Shown here: piece by piece, positions 33,873 to 43,499 of the stretch
How positions within the stretch are numbered: the first letter of the stretch is position 1
How the letters are laid out: the number at the start of each line of letters is the position of its first letter
Source: Adhaeribacter aquaticus DSM 16391
Lineage (GTDB): Bacteria > Bacteroidota > Bacteroidia > Cytophagales > Hymenobacteraceae
NCBI RefSeq assembly: GCF_000473365.1
Contig: NZ_KI421517.1
Location: forward strand, 889,363-953,362
Direction: 5' to 3'
Length of the DNA: 64,000 nt
The notes under the pieces: generated by a model
What the model saw: the letters and a program-made list of their open reading frames with translations, nothing else
Told to the model about the DNA's origin: nothing
Database searches by the model: none
Program-made: the position numbers and the translations under genes

Positions 33873-34655
33873 TTATTTCTCCTTAAAAAAACGGGCGGCA
33901 ACACTTTCAATTATGCTTTTGGGCAAAAACCGGTTTGAGGTAGCCGAAAAGGTATTTAACAGACCCGGAATGATTTCTGCCTTCTTTTTAAACATGCCTG
34001 CAATTGCCATTTCAGCTACTTTATCGGGTTGCATCTTTAAATTATCAGCAATGCTTTTTAAGGCGCCTAACCCGGCTCGGGCAAAAAAATTAGTATCTAC
34101 CGGACCTGGGCTCAGGCAACTTACGGCAATAGGGCTATTCTTTAATTCGTACCGCAGGCCCCGCGAAAAAGATAACACAAAGGCTTTGGTAGCACTGTAT
34201 AAGCTAAGAGTAGGTATGGCCTGGTAAGCGGCCGTACTGGCAACATTTAATATAAAGCTTTGAGGGTGCCGCTTTAAAACCGGAATAAATAGGTGGGTAA
34301 GTTGTACCAGGGTCAGCATATTAAGCTGCATCATATTGGTTTGGTCCTGCAAACTAAGGGCCTCAAAATTGCCAAACAGGCCATACCCGGCATTATTAAT
34401 TAAAATAGAAACATCATATTTATTAGTCTCACACCAATCCCGTAGTTTTTTGGCTGCTTCTGATTCCGTTAAATCAATTGAAAGAAAGTCCACAGGTACT
34501 TTATGCCGCTTGGTTAAGTCATCGGCTACCTGTTGTAATTCAGCAGCAGAACGTGCCACTAAAAGCAACCCATACCCTTTTCTGGCTAAAATTTCAGCCA
34601 TAGATTTGCCTATCCCTTTGCTGGCACCGGTTATTAATGCATAAGAGGAAGTCAT
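33873..34655 (-). CDS. Short-chain dehydrogenase/reductase (SDR)
   Basis: The 260-residue classical SDR has the cofactor motif TGASKGIGKS (8-17), the NNAGYG structural motif near 89, the catalytic Ser in NVASTAAY and YSATKAFVLS with catalytic Tyr and Lys. R in LLLVARSA after the second strand favours NADP(H). The family makes oxidation or reduction of alcohols or ketones in the cytoplasm; the substrate is not evident. The C-terminal basic tail AARFFKEK is short. The layout resembles YqjQ/DltE-like SDRs. Divergent from dinB. Confidence 0.9.
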   Translation of the reverse strand: MTSSYALITGASKGIGKSMAEILARKGYGLLLVARSAAELQQVADDLTKRHKVPVDFLSIDLTESEAAKKLRDWCETNKYDVSILINNAGYGLFGNFEALSLQDQTNMMQLNMLTLVQLTHLFIPVLKRHPQSFILNVASTAAYQAIPTLSLYSATKAFVLSFSRGLRYELKNSPIAVSCLSPGPVDTNFFARAGLGALKSIADNLKMQPDKVAEMAIAGMFKKKAEIIPGLLNTFSATSNRFLPKSIIESVAARFFKEK

Positions 34656-34710
34656 ATAGCCATAATTTTATTTTAGCACTTCTACGGAAATATAGGCGGT
34701 AAAAGGGAAA

Positions 34711-34742
34711 CTTTGTAAGCTGATTCCATCTTTTTATCTTTA
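34711..34742 (+). promoter_or_regulatory. Bacteroidota-type promoter of dinB
   Basis: TTTG at 34712-34715 and TATCTTTA at 34735-34742 are separated by 19 bases. This is an excellent match to the -33/-7 consensus with one mismatch in the last base. It lies about 31 bases before the TTG start. Confidence 0.6.
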
Positions 34743-34773
34743 CAAAGATTAATACTATTATTGCTCACCAGGT

Positions 34774-35853
34774 TTGAACTCCCCTATTCGTAAAATTATT
34801 CACGTAGACATGGATGCCTTTTATGCGTCGGTGGAGCAGCGCGACAACCCTGAACTACGTGGGAAGCCAGTTGCCGTGGGTGGTTCTAAAGCCAGAGGCG
34901 TGGTAGCAGCTGCCAGCTACGAAGCCCGAAAGTTTGGCGTATTCTCAGCCATGGCGTCTAAAATTGCGCTTCAAAAATGCCCGAATCTAATATTTGTAAA
35001 GCCTCGGTTTGAAGTATACAGTGCCGTATCGCGGCAAATCAGGGAAATCTTCTACACCTACACAGATTTGGTAGAGCCACTTTCTCTCGACGAAGCTTAT
35101 TTAGACGTAACCGAAAATAAAATAGGTATGCCGTCGGCCAGTATAATTGCCAAAGAAATAAAAGCCCGCATCTTAGAAGAAACCAAGCTAACTGCTTCGG
35201 CCGGAGTGTCTTTTAATAAATTTCTGGCTAAGATTGCCTCAGATATGAATAAGCCTAATGGCTTTACTCTAATTACCCCAGACAAAGCCGAAGATTTAGT
35301 CGCCAGTCTGAATATTGGCAAGTTTTATGGCATTGGAAAGGTAACTGCCGCTAAAATGCAAAACATGGGCATCCATACCGGGGCTGATTTACGCACGCGT
35401 ACAGAACAGGAATTGGTTCAACGTTTTGGGAAAGCGGGTCATTATTATTACCAAATTGCCCGTGCCCAGGACAGCCGTTTAGTACAGCCGCATCGGGTAC
35501 GTAAATCTATTGGGGCCGAACGTACTTTCGACGAAGATTTAACCGAGGAAGAAGATATGCTGGAGCGACTGCAATTTTTAGCCCAGGAAGTAACGCAAGA
35601 CCTTACGCGGTTACAAACTTCCGCTAAAACTATTACCTTAAAATTAAAATATTTTGATTTTACCCAGCACACCCGCAGCAAAACCTTACTTACTTATTTA
35701 AGTACTTCGGATGCTATTTATACAGTAGCCAAAGACTTACTGCGCACGCCTCTTCTTCCTCACTCTCCGGTCAGGTTATTAGGCATTTCGGTTTCAAATT
35801 TATTATCCCAACAAGACCTCCAGCCAAACTACCAATTAACTTTTGATTTTTAA
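34774..35853 (+). CDS. dinB: DNA polymerase IV (Y family)
   Basis: The 359-residue translesion polymerase copies past damaged bases. The palm acids are in IIHVDMDAFYASVEQRDNPE (D7 region is DMD) and SLDEAYLDVT (D-E). The little-finger domain fills the C-terminal 130 residues. The helix-hairpin-helix region FYGIGKVTAAKMQNMGIHTG is clear. The start must be TTG 34774, because a TAA lies 19-21 bases upstream and no ATG precedes IRKIIHVDMD. No obvious Shine-Dalgarno site precedes it. It lacks a long C-terminal clamp motif but ends with QPNYQLTFDF, a beta-clamp-binding-like tail (Q.....L.FDF). Confidence 0.95.
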   Translation: MNSPIRKIIHVDMDAFYASVEQRDNPELRGKPVAVGGSKARGVVAAASYEARKFGVFSAMASKIALQKCPNLIFVKPRFEVYSAVSRQIREIFYTYTDLVEPLSLDEAYLDVTENKIGMPSASIIAKEIKARILEETKLTASAGVSFNKFLAKIASDMNKPNGFTLITPDKAEDLVASLNIGKFYGIGKVTAAKMQNMGIHTGADLRTRTEQELVQRFGKAGHYYYQIARAQDSRLVQPHRVRKSIGAERTFDEDLTEEEDMLERLQFLAQEVTQDLTRLQTSAKTITLKLKYFDFTQHTRSKTLLTYLSTSDAIYTVAKDLLRTPLLPHSPVRLLGISVSNLLSQQDLQPNYQLTFDF

Positions 35854-35993
35854 ATGATAGCCTAATAGCTTTTTGTAACTAATTACAGGCTGTTATATAA
35901 TTCGGAATGAATTTGTTACAACGCACTCCCAGAAACAGGGTGTAATAAGCTTCTAAATTATTTTATTAAGTTTTATACTCCCTGACAAAAAAA

Positions 35994-36023
35994 AGCCTGC
36001 CTCAGTACTTACTGATGCAGGCT
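35994..36023 (-). terminator. Terminator after the DEAD-box helicase gene
   Basis: AGCCTGCCTCAGTA (35994-36007) pairs with TACTGATGCAGGCT (36010-36023) with one mismatch and a 2-base gap. The minus strand then has a run of eight or more T. It is 30 bases after the stop at 36053. Confidence 0.7.
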
Positions 36024-36052
36024 ATATATTAACCTAGAGCTATGATTTTAGG

Positions 36053-37303
36053 TTAAGCTGTTTTCTCGCGGCGGTTGCCAAACCATTTCTTCTTTTTAGG
36101 GCTAGCCGTGCTGGCTGCCCGTGCTCTTTCAGCACTTGACAGCACTATTTCAGTTCTATTGATAGAAGCAAAATGATACGGATGCTCTTCTTCTACCGGA
36201 ATAGTTTTGGCAATAAGTTTATGAATATCTTTCAGGTAAGCTTTTTCTTCGGCATCGCAAAAAGATAAGGCTATACCACTGGCACCAGCCCGGCCGGTAC
36301 GGCCAATGCGGTGCACATAAGTTTCCGGCACATTAGGCAATTCATAATTAATTACGTGCGTTAGCTCTTCTACATCAATTCCGCGGGCGGCAATATCGGT
36401 AGCTACTAAAACCCGTGTAGTACGGTTTTTAAAATTACTTAAGGCCCGCTGGCGCGCATTTTGCGATTTATTGCCATGAATGGCTTCAGCCTGAATTCCT
36501 GCCTGGGCTAAATCTTTCACCACGCGATCAGCACCATGTTTAGTCCGGGTAAACACTAAAGCTGTCTCAATGGATCTATCGGCCAAAACATGGTTAAGTA
36601 ACGCACGTTTTTTAGTTTTCTCCACAAAATACATCTTTTGAGTAATGGTATTAGCTGTAGACGAAACTGGCGTCACTTCTACTTTTACCGGAGCATTTAA
36701 AATAGTATCAGCTAATTCCTGGATTACCGAAGGCATAGTAGCCGAGAAAAATAACGACTGCCGTTTAGCTGGTAGTTGTTTTATCAGCTTTTTAACATCA
36801 TTTATAAAGCCCATATCCAGCATCTGGTCAGCTTCATCCAGCACAAATATTTGCAACTGGTTTAGCTTTATAAAGCCCTGATTCATTAAATCGAGCAAAC
36901 GACCCGGAGTAGCTACCAGAATATCTACGCCTTTTCTTAAGGCATCTGTTTGGGATTTCTGATTTACACCACCAAATATTACCAGGTGCTGCAACCCGGT
37001 ATGGCGGCCATAGGCGGTAAAACTTTCTTCTATCTGAATAGCCAGTTCGCGGGTTGGGGTAAGTACCAAAGCCTTAATAGCTTTTAGTCCTTTTTCCGCA
37101 CGCTTTTCGGCATGTAGTATCTGTAAAATAGGAATAGCAAAGGCCGCTGTTTTACCGGTACCGGTTTGGGCGCAGCCTAATAAATCTTTCCGGTTTAAAA
37201 TTAACGGAATGGATTGTGCCTGAATAGGGGTTGGCACAGTATAACCTTCTGCTGTTAAAGCCTGCAGAATGGGCTCAATAAGATTTAATTTTTCGAATGA
37301 CAT
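36053..37303 (-). CDS. DEAD-box ATP-dependent RNA helicase (RhlE-like)
   Basis: With ATG 37303 as the start the protein has 416 residues. A TTG at 37318 would add five. It contains the Q motif ([10 protein letters not shown]), motif [13 protein letters not shown], motif Ia PTRELA, motif [11 protein letters not shown], motif III SAT, motif [11 protein letters not shown] and motif [12 protein letters not shown]. The tail is short and basic ([15 protein letters not shown]), as in RhlE/SrmB/CshA-type cold-shock helicases. It unwinds short RNA duplexes, most likely in ribosome assembly or mRNA decay. The exact subtype is uncertain. Single gene with terminator. Confidence 0.9.
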   Translation of the reverse strand: MSFEKLNLIEPILQALTAEGYTVPTPIQAQSIPLILNRKDLLGCAQTGTGKTAAFAIPILQILHAEKRAEKGLKAIKALVLTPTRELAIQIEESFTAYGRHTGLQHLVIFGGVNQKSQTDALRKGVDILVATPGRLLDLMNQGFIKLNQLQIFVLDEADQMLDMGFINDVKKLIKQLPAKRQSLFFSATMPSVIQELADTILNAPVKVEVTPVSSTANTITQKMYFVEKTKKRALLNHVLADRSIETALVFTRTKHGADRVVKDLAQAGIQAEAIHGNKSQNARQRALSNFKNRTTRVLVATDIAARGIDVEELTHVINYELPNVPETYVHRIGRTGRAGASGIALSFCDAEEKAYLKDIHKLIAKTIPVEEEHPYHFASINRTEIVLSSAERARAASTASPKKKKWFGNRREKTA

Positions 37304-37577
37304 CAGAAATTGTTTCAAAGATAAGCTGAATGCTAATTTCTGCAGTCAGCGTGATAAAAATAGCACTTCTCCTTTTGAATAATAAGATAAAGTCCGGATT
37401 AGAAACTACTTAATGTTTGTTATATATAAAAGCTTTTTAAGCGTGTGAAGGTTCAATCGTGCAGATAGAAACAGGAATAAAATTACTTATAGAAGATTTA
37501 CTTTATTTAATCTGCCCGCGAAGGTAACATAAATATGTTGTTTCTTAAGCTTTTGTTTTTTCAGGCTGTAACCCCTG

Positions 37578-38264
37578 TTATCTAGGGCGCTTCAAAAAAG
37601 CTTCGGCCCACCATAAATCTTCGGGTGTGGTTATTTTAATATTCTCATAACTTCCTTCCACCAGGTTTATTTTCTGACCAAAGCGTTCAACTACTGAGGC
37701 ATCATCGGTGAAAGTAGGCTCCTCCGGCAGCTCATATGCCTTCCGGAACATAGCCAGTCTAAAACATTGCGGCGTTTGAATGAGTTGGTACTGGCTCCGG
37801 TCCATGGCTTTACTCTTGGTTTTAAATATCTGCCGAATAGATTCTTTTAGTGGTACAGCTACCACGGCATTCCCTTTTTGTTTAGCTACCGCAAATGCAT
37901 TGGCAATATTAGCAACAGGCACAAAAGGCCGTACGCCGTCGTGTACCGCAACAATACCATCCTCCGCTGTAATAGCAGCTAAACCATTTTTAACCGAGCC
38001 AAACCTGGTTTTTCCGCCAGCTACCACTTCATGCTTTATCTCAAACACATGCGTAAAACAAAGCGAATTCCAGATTTTGATCTGATTCTGAGGCAGCACC
38101 ACCACGAGTTGCATTTCCGGATTATAGGCATGTAACCGCCTTATGGTGTGCATCAAAATAGGCTCACCGGCTACAGCAATAAACTGCTTGGGCACCTGGC
38201 TTTGCATGCGGGTACCAGAGCCTCCGGCTACAATTATGGCATGTTCTGAAAGAGAAGCAGGCAT
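37578..38264 (-). CDS. ispD: 2-C-methyl-D-erythritol 4-phosphate cytidylyltransferase
   Basis: The 228-residue enzyme makes 4-diphosphocytidyl-methylerythritol, the third step of the MEP isoprenoid pathway. The nucleotide-binding loop reads IIVAGGSGTRMQSQVPKQFI (HA-I-I-V-A-G-G-x-G-x-R-M), then GEPILMHTIRRLH. ECKO-type features AVHDGVRPFVPV, LIQTPQCFRL and FTDDASVVERFGQKINLVEG complete the fold. It is not fused to IspF. Cytoplasmic; upstream is a 315-base gap, downstream the helicase. Confidence 0.92.
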   Translation of the reverse strand: MPASLSEHAIIVAGGSGTRMQSQVPKQFIAVAGEPILMHTIRRLHAYNPEMQLVVVLPQNQIKIWNSLCFTHVFEIKHEVVAGGKTRFGSVKNGLAAITAEDGIVAVHDGVRPFVPVANIANAFAVAKQKGNAVVAVPLKESIRQIFKTKSKAMDRSQYQLIQTPQCFRLAMFRKAYELPEEPTFTDDASVVERFGQKINLVEGSYENIKITTPEDLWWAEAFLKRPR

Positions 38265-38579
38265 TATTCTTTACTTAAATAAACGCACAAGATACTAGAC
38301 TTTAAGGTATATCGGTAGAAAGATTCTTTCTTTTCCCTGATTGGGTCTTAATGGCTGGCTTTCACCTTCCGTTTTAACTGCTGCTGGGTTAGCCTTGCCC
38401 ACTACTGCCGGCCCTTCCCTCTTTACTATGCTGGTACTGTTTCTTCTTTTTAATATCCAATAGAATAATAATTGGCAAAGATTTGATTACAGTTATTTAG
38501 TAAGCCTTTCGGTGTAAAAAAAGAGCCTGTTAATTTAAAATCAACAGGCTCTTTTGGTTAATAATGTTTAACTGTATTA
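38265..38579. other. Gap with queA terminator
   Basis: The 315-base space between ispD and queA holds the queA terminator (38519-38555). The rest shows no coding frame. Confidence 0.5.
38519..38555 (-). terminator. Terminator after queA
   Basis: AAAAGAGCCTGTT (38519-38531) pairs with AACAGGCTCTTTT (38543-38555), a 13-bp perfect stem, with a T run on the minus strand. It starts 25 bases after the queA stop. Confidence 0.85.
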
Positions 38580-39626
38580 TTATACAATCAGCATTACGTC
38601 GCCGTAGCTTAAGAAATTATATTTTTCTTTTACCGCCGTTTTGTAAGCCTCCATTATTAACTCATACCCTCCAAAGGCGCAGGTCATCATTAATAAAGTT
38701 GATTCTGGCATGTGGAAATTTGTAATTAAAGAATTAGAAATTTTAAAATCGTGCGGCGGGAAGATAAATTTATCTGTCCAGTTCTCGGTCGGCTTTAAAC
38801 GCGCACTAGCCGATACTGAAGATTCCATAGCACGCATTGTAGTAGTACCTACTGCACAAACTCTTTTTTTATTATCCAGAGCTTTGTTTACGGCCGCAGC
38901 TGTATCTTCCGGAATAACGAAATTCTCAGAATCCATTTTATGCTTGGTTAGGTCTTCCACATCTACCGGACGGAAAGTACCTAAGCCTACGTGTAAAGTC
39001 AATGGCATTACATCTACCCCGTTCAGCTCCAGGCGTTTTAATACCTCGCGGGTGAAGTGCAAACCCGCTGTTGGGGCAGCTACTGCTCCTACATTCTTTG
39101 CGTAAACAGTTTGGTAACGATCACGGTCTTCTGGTTCAGCAGCCCGTTTTAAATATTTAGGGATAGGTGTTTCGCCTAAATCATGAATGGTTTTATAAAA
39201 TTCTTCATCAGTACCGTCAAATAAAAATTTAATGGTACGGCCCCGGGAAGTAGTATTGTCAATTACTTCGGCTACTAAATCGCTATCGCCAAAGTATAAC
39301 TTATTACCAACCCGAATTTTACGGGCCGGATCAACCAATACATCCCACAGATGGTTTTCTTTATTTAACTCGCGCAGCAGGAATACTTCTATTTTGGCGC
39401 CGGTTTTTTCCTTGTTGCCGTACATACGGGCCGGAAAAACCTTGGTGTCATTAATCACCATTACATCGCCATCATCAAAATACTCCAGGATGTCTTTAAA
39501 AATTTTATGTTCAATTTTGCCAGTACTGCGATGCACCACCATCATACGGGCTTCATCACGGGTTTTGGCAGGGTGTGTAGCCATTAAATTGGCCGGAAGT
39601 TCGAATCTGAATTCGGAGAGTTTCAT
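38580..39626 (-). CDS. queA: S-adenosylmethionine:tRNA ribosyltransferase-isomerase QueA
   Basis: The 348-residue enzyme moves the ribose part of SAM onto 7-aminomethyl-deazaguanine in tRNA to make epoxyqueuosine. Signs are [20 protein letters not shown] (start), [45 protein letters not shown] and [15 protein letters not shown]. Length and order match the family (about 350). Cytoplasmic. It is divergent from a MacB-like permease; queuosine partners (queC, tgt) are not in this window. Confidence 0.95.
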   Translation of the reverse strand: MKLSEFRFELPANLMATHPAKTRDEARMMVVHRSTGKIEHKIFKDILEYFDDGDVMVINDTKVFPARMYGNKEKTGAKIEVFLLRELNKENHLWDVLVDPARKIRVGNKLYFGDSDLVAEVIDNTTSRGRTIKFLFDGTDEEFYKTIHDLGETPIPKYLKRAAEPEDRDRYQTVYAKNVGAVAAPTAGLHFTREVLKRLELNGVDVMPLTLHVGLGTFRPVDVEDLTKHKMDSENFVIPEDTAAAVNKALDNKKRVCAVGTTTMRAMESSVSASARLKPTENWTDKFIFPPHDFKISNSLITNFHMPESTLLMMTCAFGGYELIMEAYKTAVKEKYNFLSYGDVMLIV

Positions 39627-39812
39627 GTTTTAATTTTACGGAATTAAATTTATTTTAGCCTCCAGGAAAAAATCAATAAATAATACAGAACCAATGTGTG
39701 CAGGAACTACAACTGCACTACCAATCCTCATTTTATTAGCTCATTGTTCCCGTAAAAAGCGGCGCAAATTTAATTAGTTTTAATGGATAATTCGTAATTT
39801 TATGAAAATTAG

Positions 39813-41078
39813 TTGTATATACCTGACCACTTGATTTTTTTACGGCTTATTCTGGAAAGCTTTCGCTTTGCCTGGCAGGCACTTAAGTCAAATTTACTAC
39901 GTACCATTTTATCTCTCCTGGGCGTAACCATTGGTATATTTGCCATCATTTCTGTTTTTACTATTGTAGATTCGCTGGAACGAAACATACGGAACAGCAT
40001 GAATTTTCTGGGAAATAATGTAATATACGTACAGCGGTTTCCCTGGGCATTTGGCAACGACTACCCCTGGTGGAAATATTTTCAAAGGCCGAGCGCCACC
40101 ATACGGGAATACCGCTTACTGGAGCATAAACTGGAAAATGCTGAAGGCGTTGCCATTTTCTGGGACCGGCGGGGCAACACGTTACGCTACCGGAGCAACA
40201 GTACGTCAGGGGTAAACATACAAGGTATTTCGTATGGCTTTAATAAAATATCGGATGTCCCGGTAGCCCAGGGTCGTTATTTTACCCAGCAAGAGGCAAA
40301 TGCCGCCCGCAACGTTATTATTATCGGAGCAAAAATTGCCGAAAACCTTTTCCCAAATGAAACACCTTTAGGCAAGGCTATTAAAATAAGGGGCCTAAAA
40401 TTTTCGGTTATTGGTGTTATGGAAAAGCAAGGCGAAAACATGCTTGGTATGCCTACCAATGATGCCAATGCTTATATGCCCTTTGGTGCCTTTAACAAAT
40501 TATTTTCTACGGGCAGGCAGGGCATAGAACCTACAATAGGTATAAAAGGTCGCGAAACAGATATCGGGTTACTGGAACTAGAGTACGAAATCAGGGGGGT
40601 GATGCGAAATATCCGGGGCCTGAAACCCCGCGATAGTGACAACTTCGCCTTGAACCGGCCGGAAATGGTAGCAGAAGCCATAACCGGTATGTTTAATGTA
40701 ATAGGAGTTGCTGGCTGGGTAATCGGAGGCTTTTCTATTTTAGTTGGCGGCTTTGGCATTGCCAATATCATGTTTGTATCAGTAAAAGAGCGCACCAACA
40801 TTATAGGCATTCAGAAATCTTTAGGAGCCAAAAATTATTTTATTCTGTTTCAATTTTTATTTGAATCTATATTTTTAAGTTTAATTGGCGGCGGAGTTGG
40901 TATTTTCCTGGTTTACCTGATTACGCTTATTCCTCAGAATGCTCTTGAGCTACTCCTTAGCTTTGGTAATATTACGCTTGGCTTAGGTGTCTCAGTAGTA
41001 ATTGGCGTACTTTCCGGTATTATACCGGCCATACTTGCTTCTAACCTGGATCCGGTAATAGCTATTCGTTCCAAATAA
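39813..41078 (+). CDS. MacB-like ABC transporter permease
   Basis: The protein has up to 421 residues, with four membrane spans: one near the start (LRTILSLLGVTIGIFAIISV) and three near the end (IGGFSILVGGFGIANIMFVS, FLFESIFLSLIGGGVGIFLV, LGLGVSVVIGVLSGIIPAIL). A long periplasmic MacB_PCD domain lies between. VKERTNIIGIQKSLGAK and ASNLDPVIAIR are family landmarks. These permeases move lipoproteins, toxins or macrolides by mechanotransmission with an ABC ATPase. None is adjacent here. The start is uncertain: TTG 39813 or TTG 39831 (reading MIFLRLILES), because no ATG is present before the homology. Confidence 0.88.
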   Translation: MYIPDHLIFLRLILESFRFAWQALKSNLLRTILSLLGVTIGIFAIISVFTIVDSLERNIRNSMNFLGNNVIYVQRFPWAFGNDYPWWKYFQRPSATIREYRLLEHKLENAEGVAIFWDRRGNTLRYRSNSTSGVNIQGISYGFNKISDVPVAQGRYFTQQEANAARNVIIIGAKIAENLFPNETPLGKAIKIRGLKFSVIGVMEKQGENMLGMPTNDANAYMPFGAFNKLFSTGRQGIEPTIGIKGRETDIGLLELEYEIRGVMRNIRGLKPRDSDNFALNRPEMVAEAITGMFNVIGVAGWVIGGFSILVGGFGIANIMFVSVKERTNIIGIQKSLGAKNYFILFQFLFESIFLSLIGGGVGIFLVYLITLIPQNALELLLSFGNITLGLGVSVVIGVLSGIIPAILASNLDPVIAIRSK

Positions 41079-41119
41079 AATTATTTAATAAAAATTCTGA
41101 AAATATCATTACCAATACC

Positions 41120-42178
41120 ATGTTAAAAGCAGTATTGCATTTCCTCTTGTTATTTAGTTTATCTATTCCGGCTTTTAGCCAAACTACCAGTAATTTAAAT
41201 GCAGAAGCTCGTCCTCAAGATGGCTTAAATAAATTAGCCTTAGCTTATTATAAAATTAAATTTACCAAAGAACAGCGAAAAGCTTTAGAGGGACTTGAGC
41301 TGGAATTTATTTATAACATTGATGCACAGGGGACGCCTGTTTTAGAGCAAGTTAATGGTATAAACGATGTGGCTATACTCGATAGCCTGAAAAATACTAC
41401 CCAAGCCCTACCTAAATTTCATCCCAAAACTGTAAACGGCAAAACAGAAAGCACCTTGTATTTCATGAAGCTTACCTTCCCTAAATATAACACGGTGGGA
41501 GAGCCCGCTCATTCCTTCAATGGGTTTAATTATCAGGTATTAAAATTAGAAGACTTTGAATATATCCAGAAGTCTGGCAGCAGGTTTGATTTAGTTTTTG
41601 GTGTAGTTTCTAATGGCTTTGGGGGAAATGCTGGCAAGCATTTAAGTGCTGGCGGCGGCATGAAAATGGATTTATTAGTTACCGGGGAGAAAGGCTATGG
41701 TGCCGGCTTAAATATGAGCTTTTACGGTAATCAATTTAAAATGCCTTACAACCTGGCTACTGACCGGGAGCAGAATAGTGCCCCACCAACTTTATTAGTA
41801 GGAGCACTATTAAATAAATTTATTTCGCAGAAAAAACATCAGAACATAAACGTACAGCTTGAGTTAAATTACGCAATACAAAATGTTACGCCCCGGCTAA
41901 ATGATGCTGATGAAGATTGGATACAGCTACATGGATTTAGCCCTGGTTTGGTAGTTAATTATATGTTTAAAATCGGGAAGGAAAAACCTATGAATTATTA
42001 TGGTAATCCTACTTTAAGTAATAATTATATTAACGTCCACTGTGCCATCAGACCTATTTTATTTAATTTAAAACAAGCGTCGGGGGTCATGTTTGAACTG
42101 GGGCTGGCTTACCGGTTGGGGCTACACGCTATTAAGGATTATAAAATAAAATCTGAAGTAATTCAAAAGGTAAATTAA
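41120..42178 (+). CDS. Exported protein with a TonB-C-like N-terminal region and a barrel-like C-terminal half
   Basis: The 352-residue protein has a signal peptide (MLKAVLHFLLLFSLSIPAFS, cleavage near FS-Q). Residues 45-115 resemble a TonB C-terminal fold (LEGLELEFIYNIDAQGTPVL, then PKFHPKTVNGKTES). The rest alternates like short outer-membrane strands (RFDLVFGVVSN, GAGLNMSFYG, INVQLELNYAIQ, FSPGLVVNYMF, MFELGLAYRLG). I do not recognise a named family. It sits 41 bases after the MacB-like permease on the same strand, so it may be co-transcribed and export-related. Confidence in the domain reading is moderate. Confidence 0.55.
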   Translation: MLKAVLHFLLLFSLSIPAFSQTTSNLNAEARPQDGLNKLALAYYKIKFTKEQRKALEGLELEFIYNIDAQGTPVLEQVNGINDVAILDSLKNTTQALPKFHPKTVNGKTESTLYFMKLTFPKYNTVGEPAHSFNGFNYQVLKLEDFEYIQKSGSRFDLVFGVVSNGFGGNAGKHLSAGGGMKMDLLVTGEKGYGAGLNMSFYGNQFKMPYNLATDREQNSAPPTLLVGALLNKFISQKKHQNINVQLELNYAIQNVTPRLNDADEDWIQLHGFSPGLVVNYMFKIGKEKPMNYYGNPTLSNNYINVHCAIRPILFNLKQASGVMFELGLAYRLGLHAIKDYKIKSEVIQKVN

Positions 42179-42475
42179 TCGCTTGTTCTCCTGCTTAATT
42201 AAGCCTTTAAAGCGCCGGAAAGCTTTTTACCCTTATTAACTTTATGTTTCCTTTGTAACTCTTTTGGATACATATAGTAGAGCATAATAGAACTGCTAGG
42301 AATAGAATAGTAGCTTATAAGCTATAGCAACAAGAATAACTGCAAAAATTGGCAATACTTACTATAAAACGGCAACTTATTTACGTTAATGTAGTAAATG
42401 CTTTTCCATTTTAATATTTATAAATAACCCACCGTACAGCGAAAGAGGCACTGGCCGGTATTTTATTGCACACCC

Positions 42476-43339
42476 ATGACAAAACTAAGAAAAACCAGCA
42501 AAACCAAGCTCCACGAAGAAAACAGTAACGTAGGCAGCGGGGAAACTATTAGTCAGCCGGACGTAAACGATAATAAAGCCAAATCTATAAAGGAGGCCCG
42601 AAAAATTGCGCGCGAAGAAAACCGGGTGATTTCAGACGAAGATCAACGCATACGGCAAGCTTTTGTAGACAAGGATTGGAATGAAATAAAAATTGCAGAC
42701 TCCTGGCAGATATTTAAAGTAATGTCGGAGTTTGTAGAAGGATTTGAAAAGTTAGCCAAAATAGGTCCTTGCGTTTCCATATTTGGTTCGGCCCGTACCA
42801 AACCCGACAACCCTTATTATATAATGGCCGAAGAAATTGCTGCCAAATTAGTACGTCATGGCTACGGTGTTATTACTGGCGGTGGCCCGGGTATTATGGA
42901 AGCTGGTAACAAAGGTGCTCATGCCGAAGGAGGAAAATCGGTTGGGTTAAACATTGAATTACCTTTTGAGCAATTCAATAATATTTACATTGATTCGGAT
43001 AAGCTCATAAACTTTGATTACTTTTTTGTGCGAAAAGTAATGTTTATCAAATATGCTCAGGGATTTGTGGTAATGCCTGGAGGCTTTGGTACACTAGACG
43101 AATTATTTGAAGCCATTACGCTGATCCAAACCCGTAAAATAGGCCGGTTCCCGATTATTATGGTTGGCCGTTCTTATTGGGAAGGCTTATTTAAATGGAT
43201 TGAAGAGGTAATGCTGCACGCCGAAAATAATATTAGCCCTGAAGATTTAGACTTGGTACATATTGTAGATACACCATCTGAAGCCGTAAAAGTGATAGAC
43301 GAGTTTTACAGCAAATACTTACTATCGCCAAACTTCTAG
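42476..43339 (+). CDS. LOG-family (TIGR00730) protein
   Basis: The 287-residue protein has a charged N-terminal extension of about 80 residues followed by a Rossmann-like LOG domain. That domain shows CVSIFGSARTKPDNPYY, YGVITGGGPGIMEAGNKGA and VMPGGFGTLDELFEAITLIQ. The PGGxGTxxE motif and the preceding GGGPG motif are the active site. Family members release cytokinin bases from their ribotides or cleave nucleoside monophosphates. In bacteria the role is often nucleotide salvage. Cytoplasmic, single gene with terminator. Confidence 0.9.
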   Translation: MTKLRKTSKTKLHEENSNVGSGETISQPDVNDNKAKSIKEARKIAREENRVISDEDQRIRQAFVDKDWNEIKIADSWQIFKVMSEFVEGFEKLAKIGPCVSIFGSARTKPDNPYYIMAEEIAAKLVRHGYGVITGGGPGIMEAGNKGAHAEGGKSVGLNIELPFEQFNNIYIDSDKLINFDYFFVRKVMFIKYAQGFVVMPGGFGTLDELFEAITLIQTRKIGRFPIIMVGRSYWEGLFKWIEEVMLHAENNISPEDLDLVHIVDTPSEAVKVIDEFYSKYLLSPNF

Positions 43340-43362
43340 GTTATTTTTTTACCAGCCTATAT

Positions 43363-43396
43363 AAGCTACAGTACAACTTACTGTGGCTTTTTTTAT
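43363..43396 (+). terminator. Terminator after the LOG gene
   Basis: AAGCTACAGTA (43363-43373) pairs with TACTGTGGCTT (43379-43389) apart from one G-T pair, then TTTTTTA follows. It is 24 bases after the stop. Confidence 0.75.
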
Positions 43397-43499
43397 CTAA
43401 AGTAGATTACAATTAAAAGAATTACGTTTTACTGGCAGGCAACCTTTAGGAGGTGCAACCACCTGTAGTCGGTAAGGGAGTAGAATTAATATTACACTT

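Noticed and set aside
38710-39633. Plus-strand frames of 131 and 133 codons across queA
   Set aside because: They run antisense to queA and show the periodic composition of shadow frames; the queA motifs are intact.
43430-43475. AGGAGGTGCAACCACCTGTAG hairpin upstream of PBP1A
   Set aside because: AGGTG/CACCT pairing is short (AGGTGcaacCACCT), followed by no T run, and lies 45 bases before the start. It might be chance and does not match a known riboswitch.
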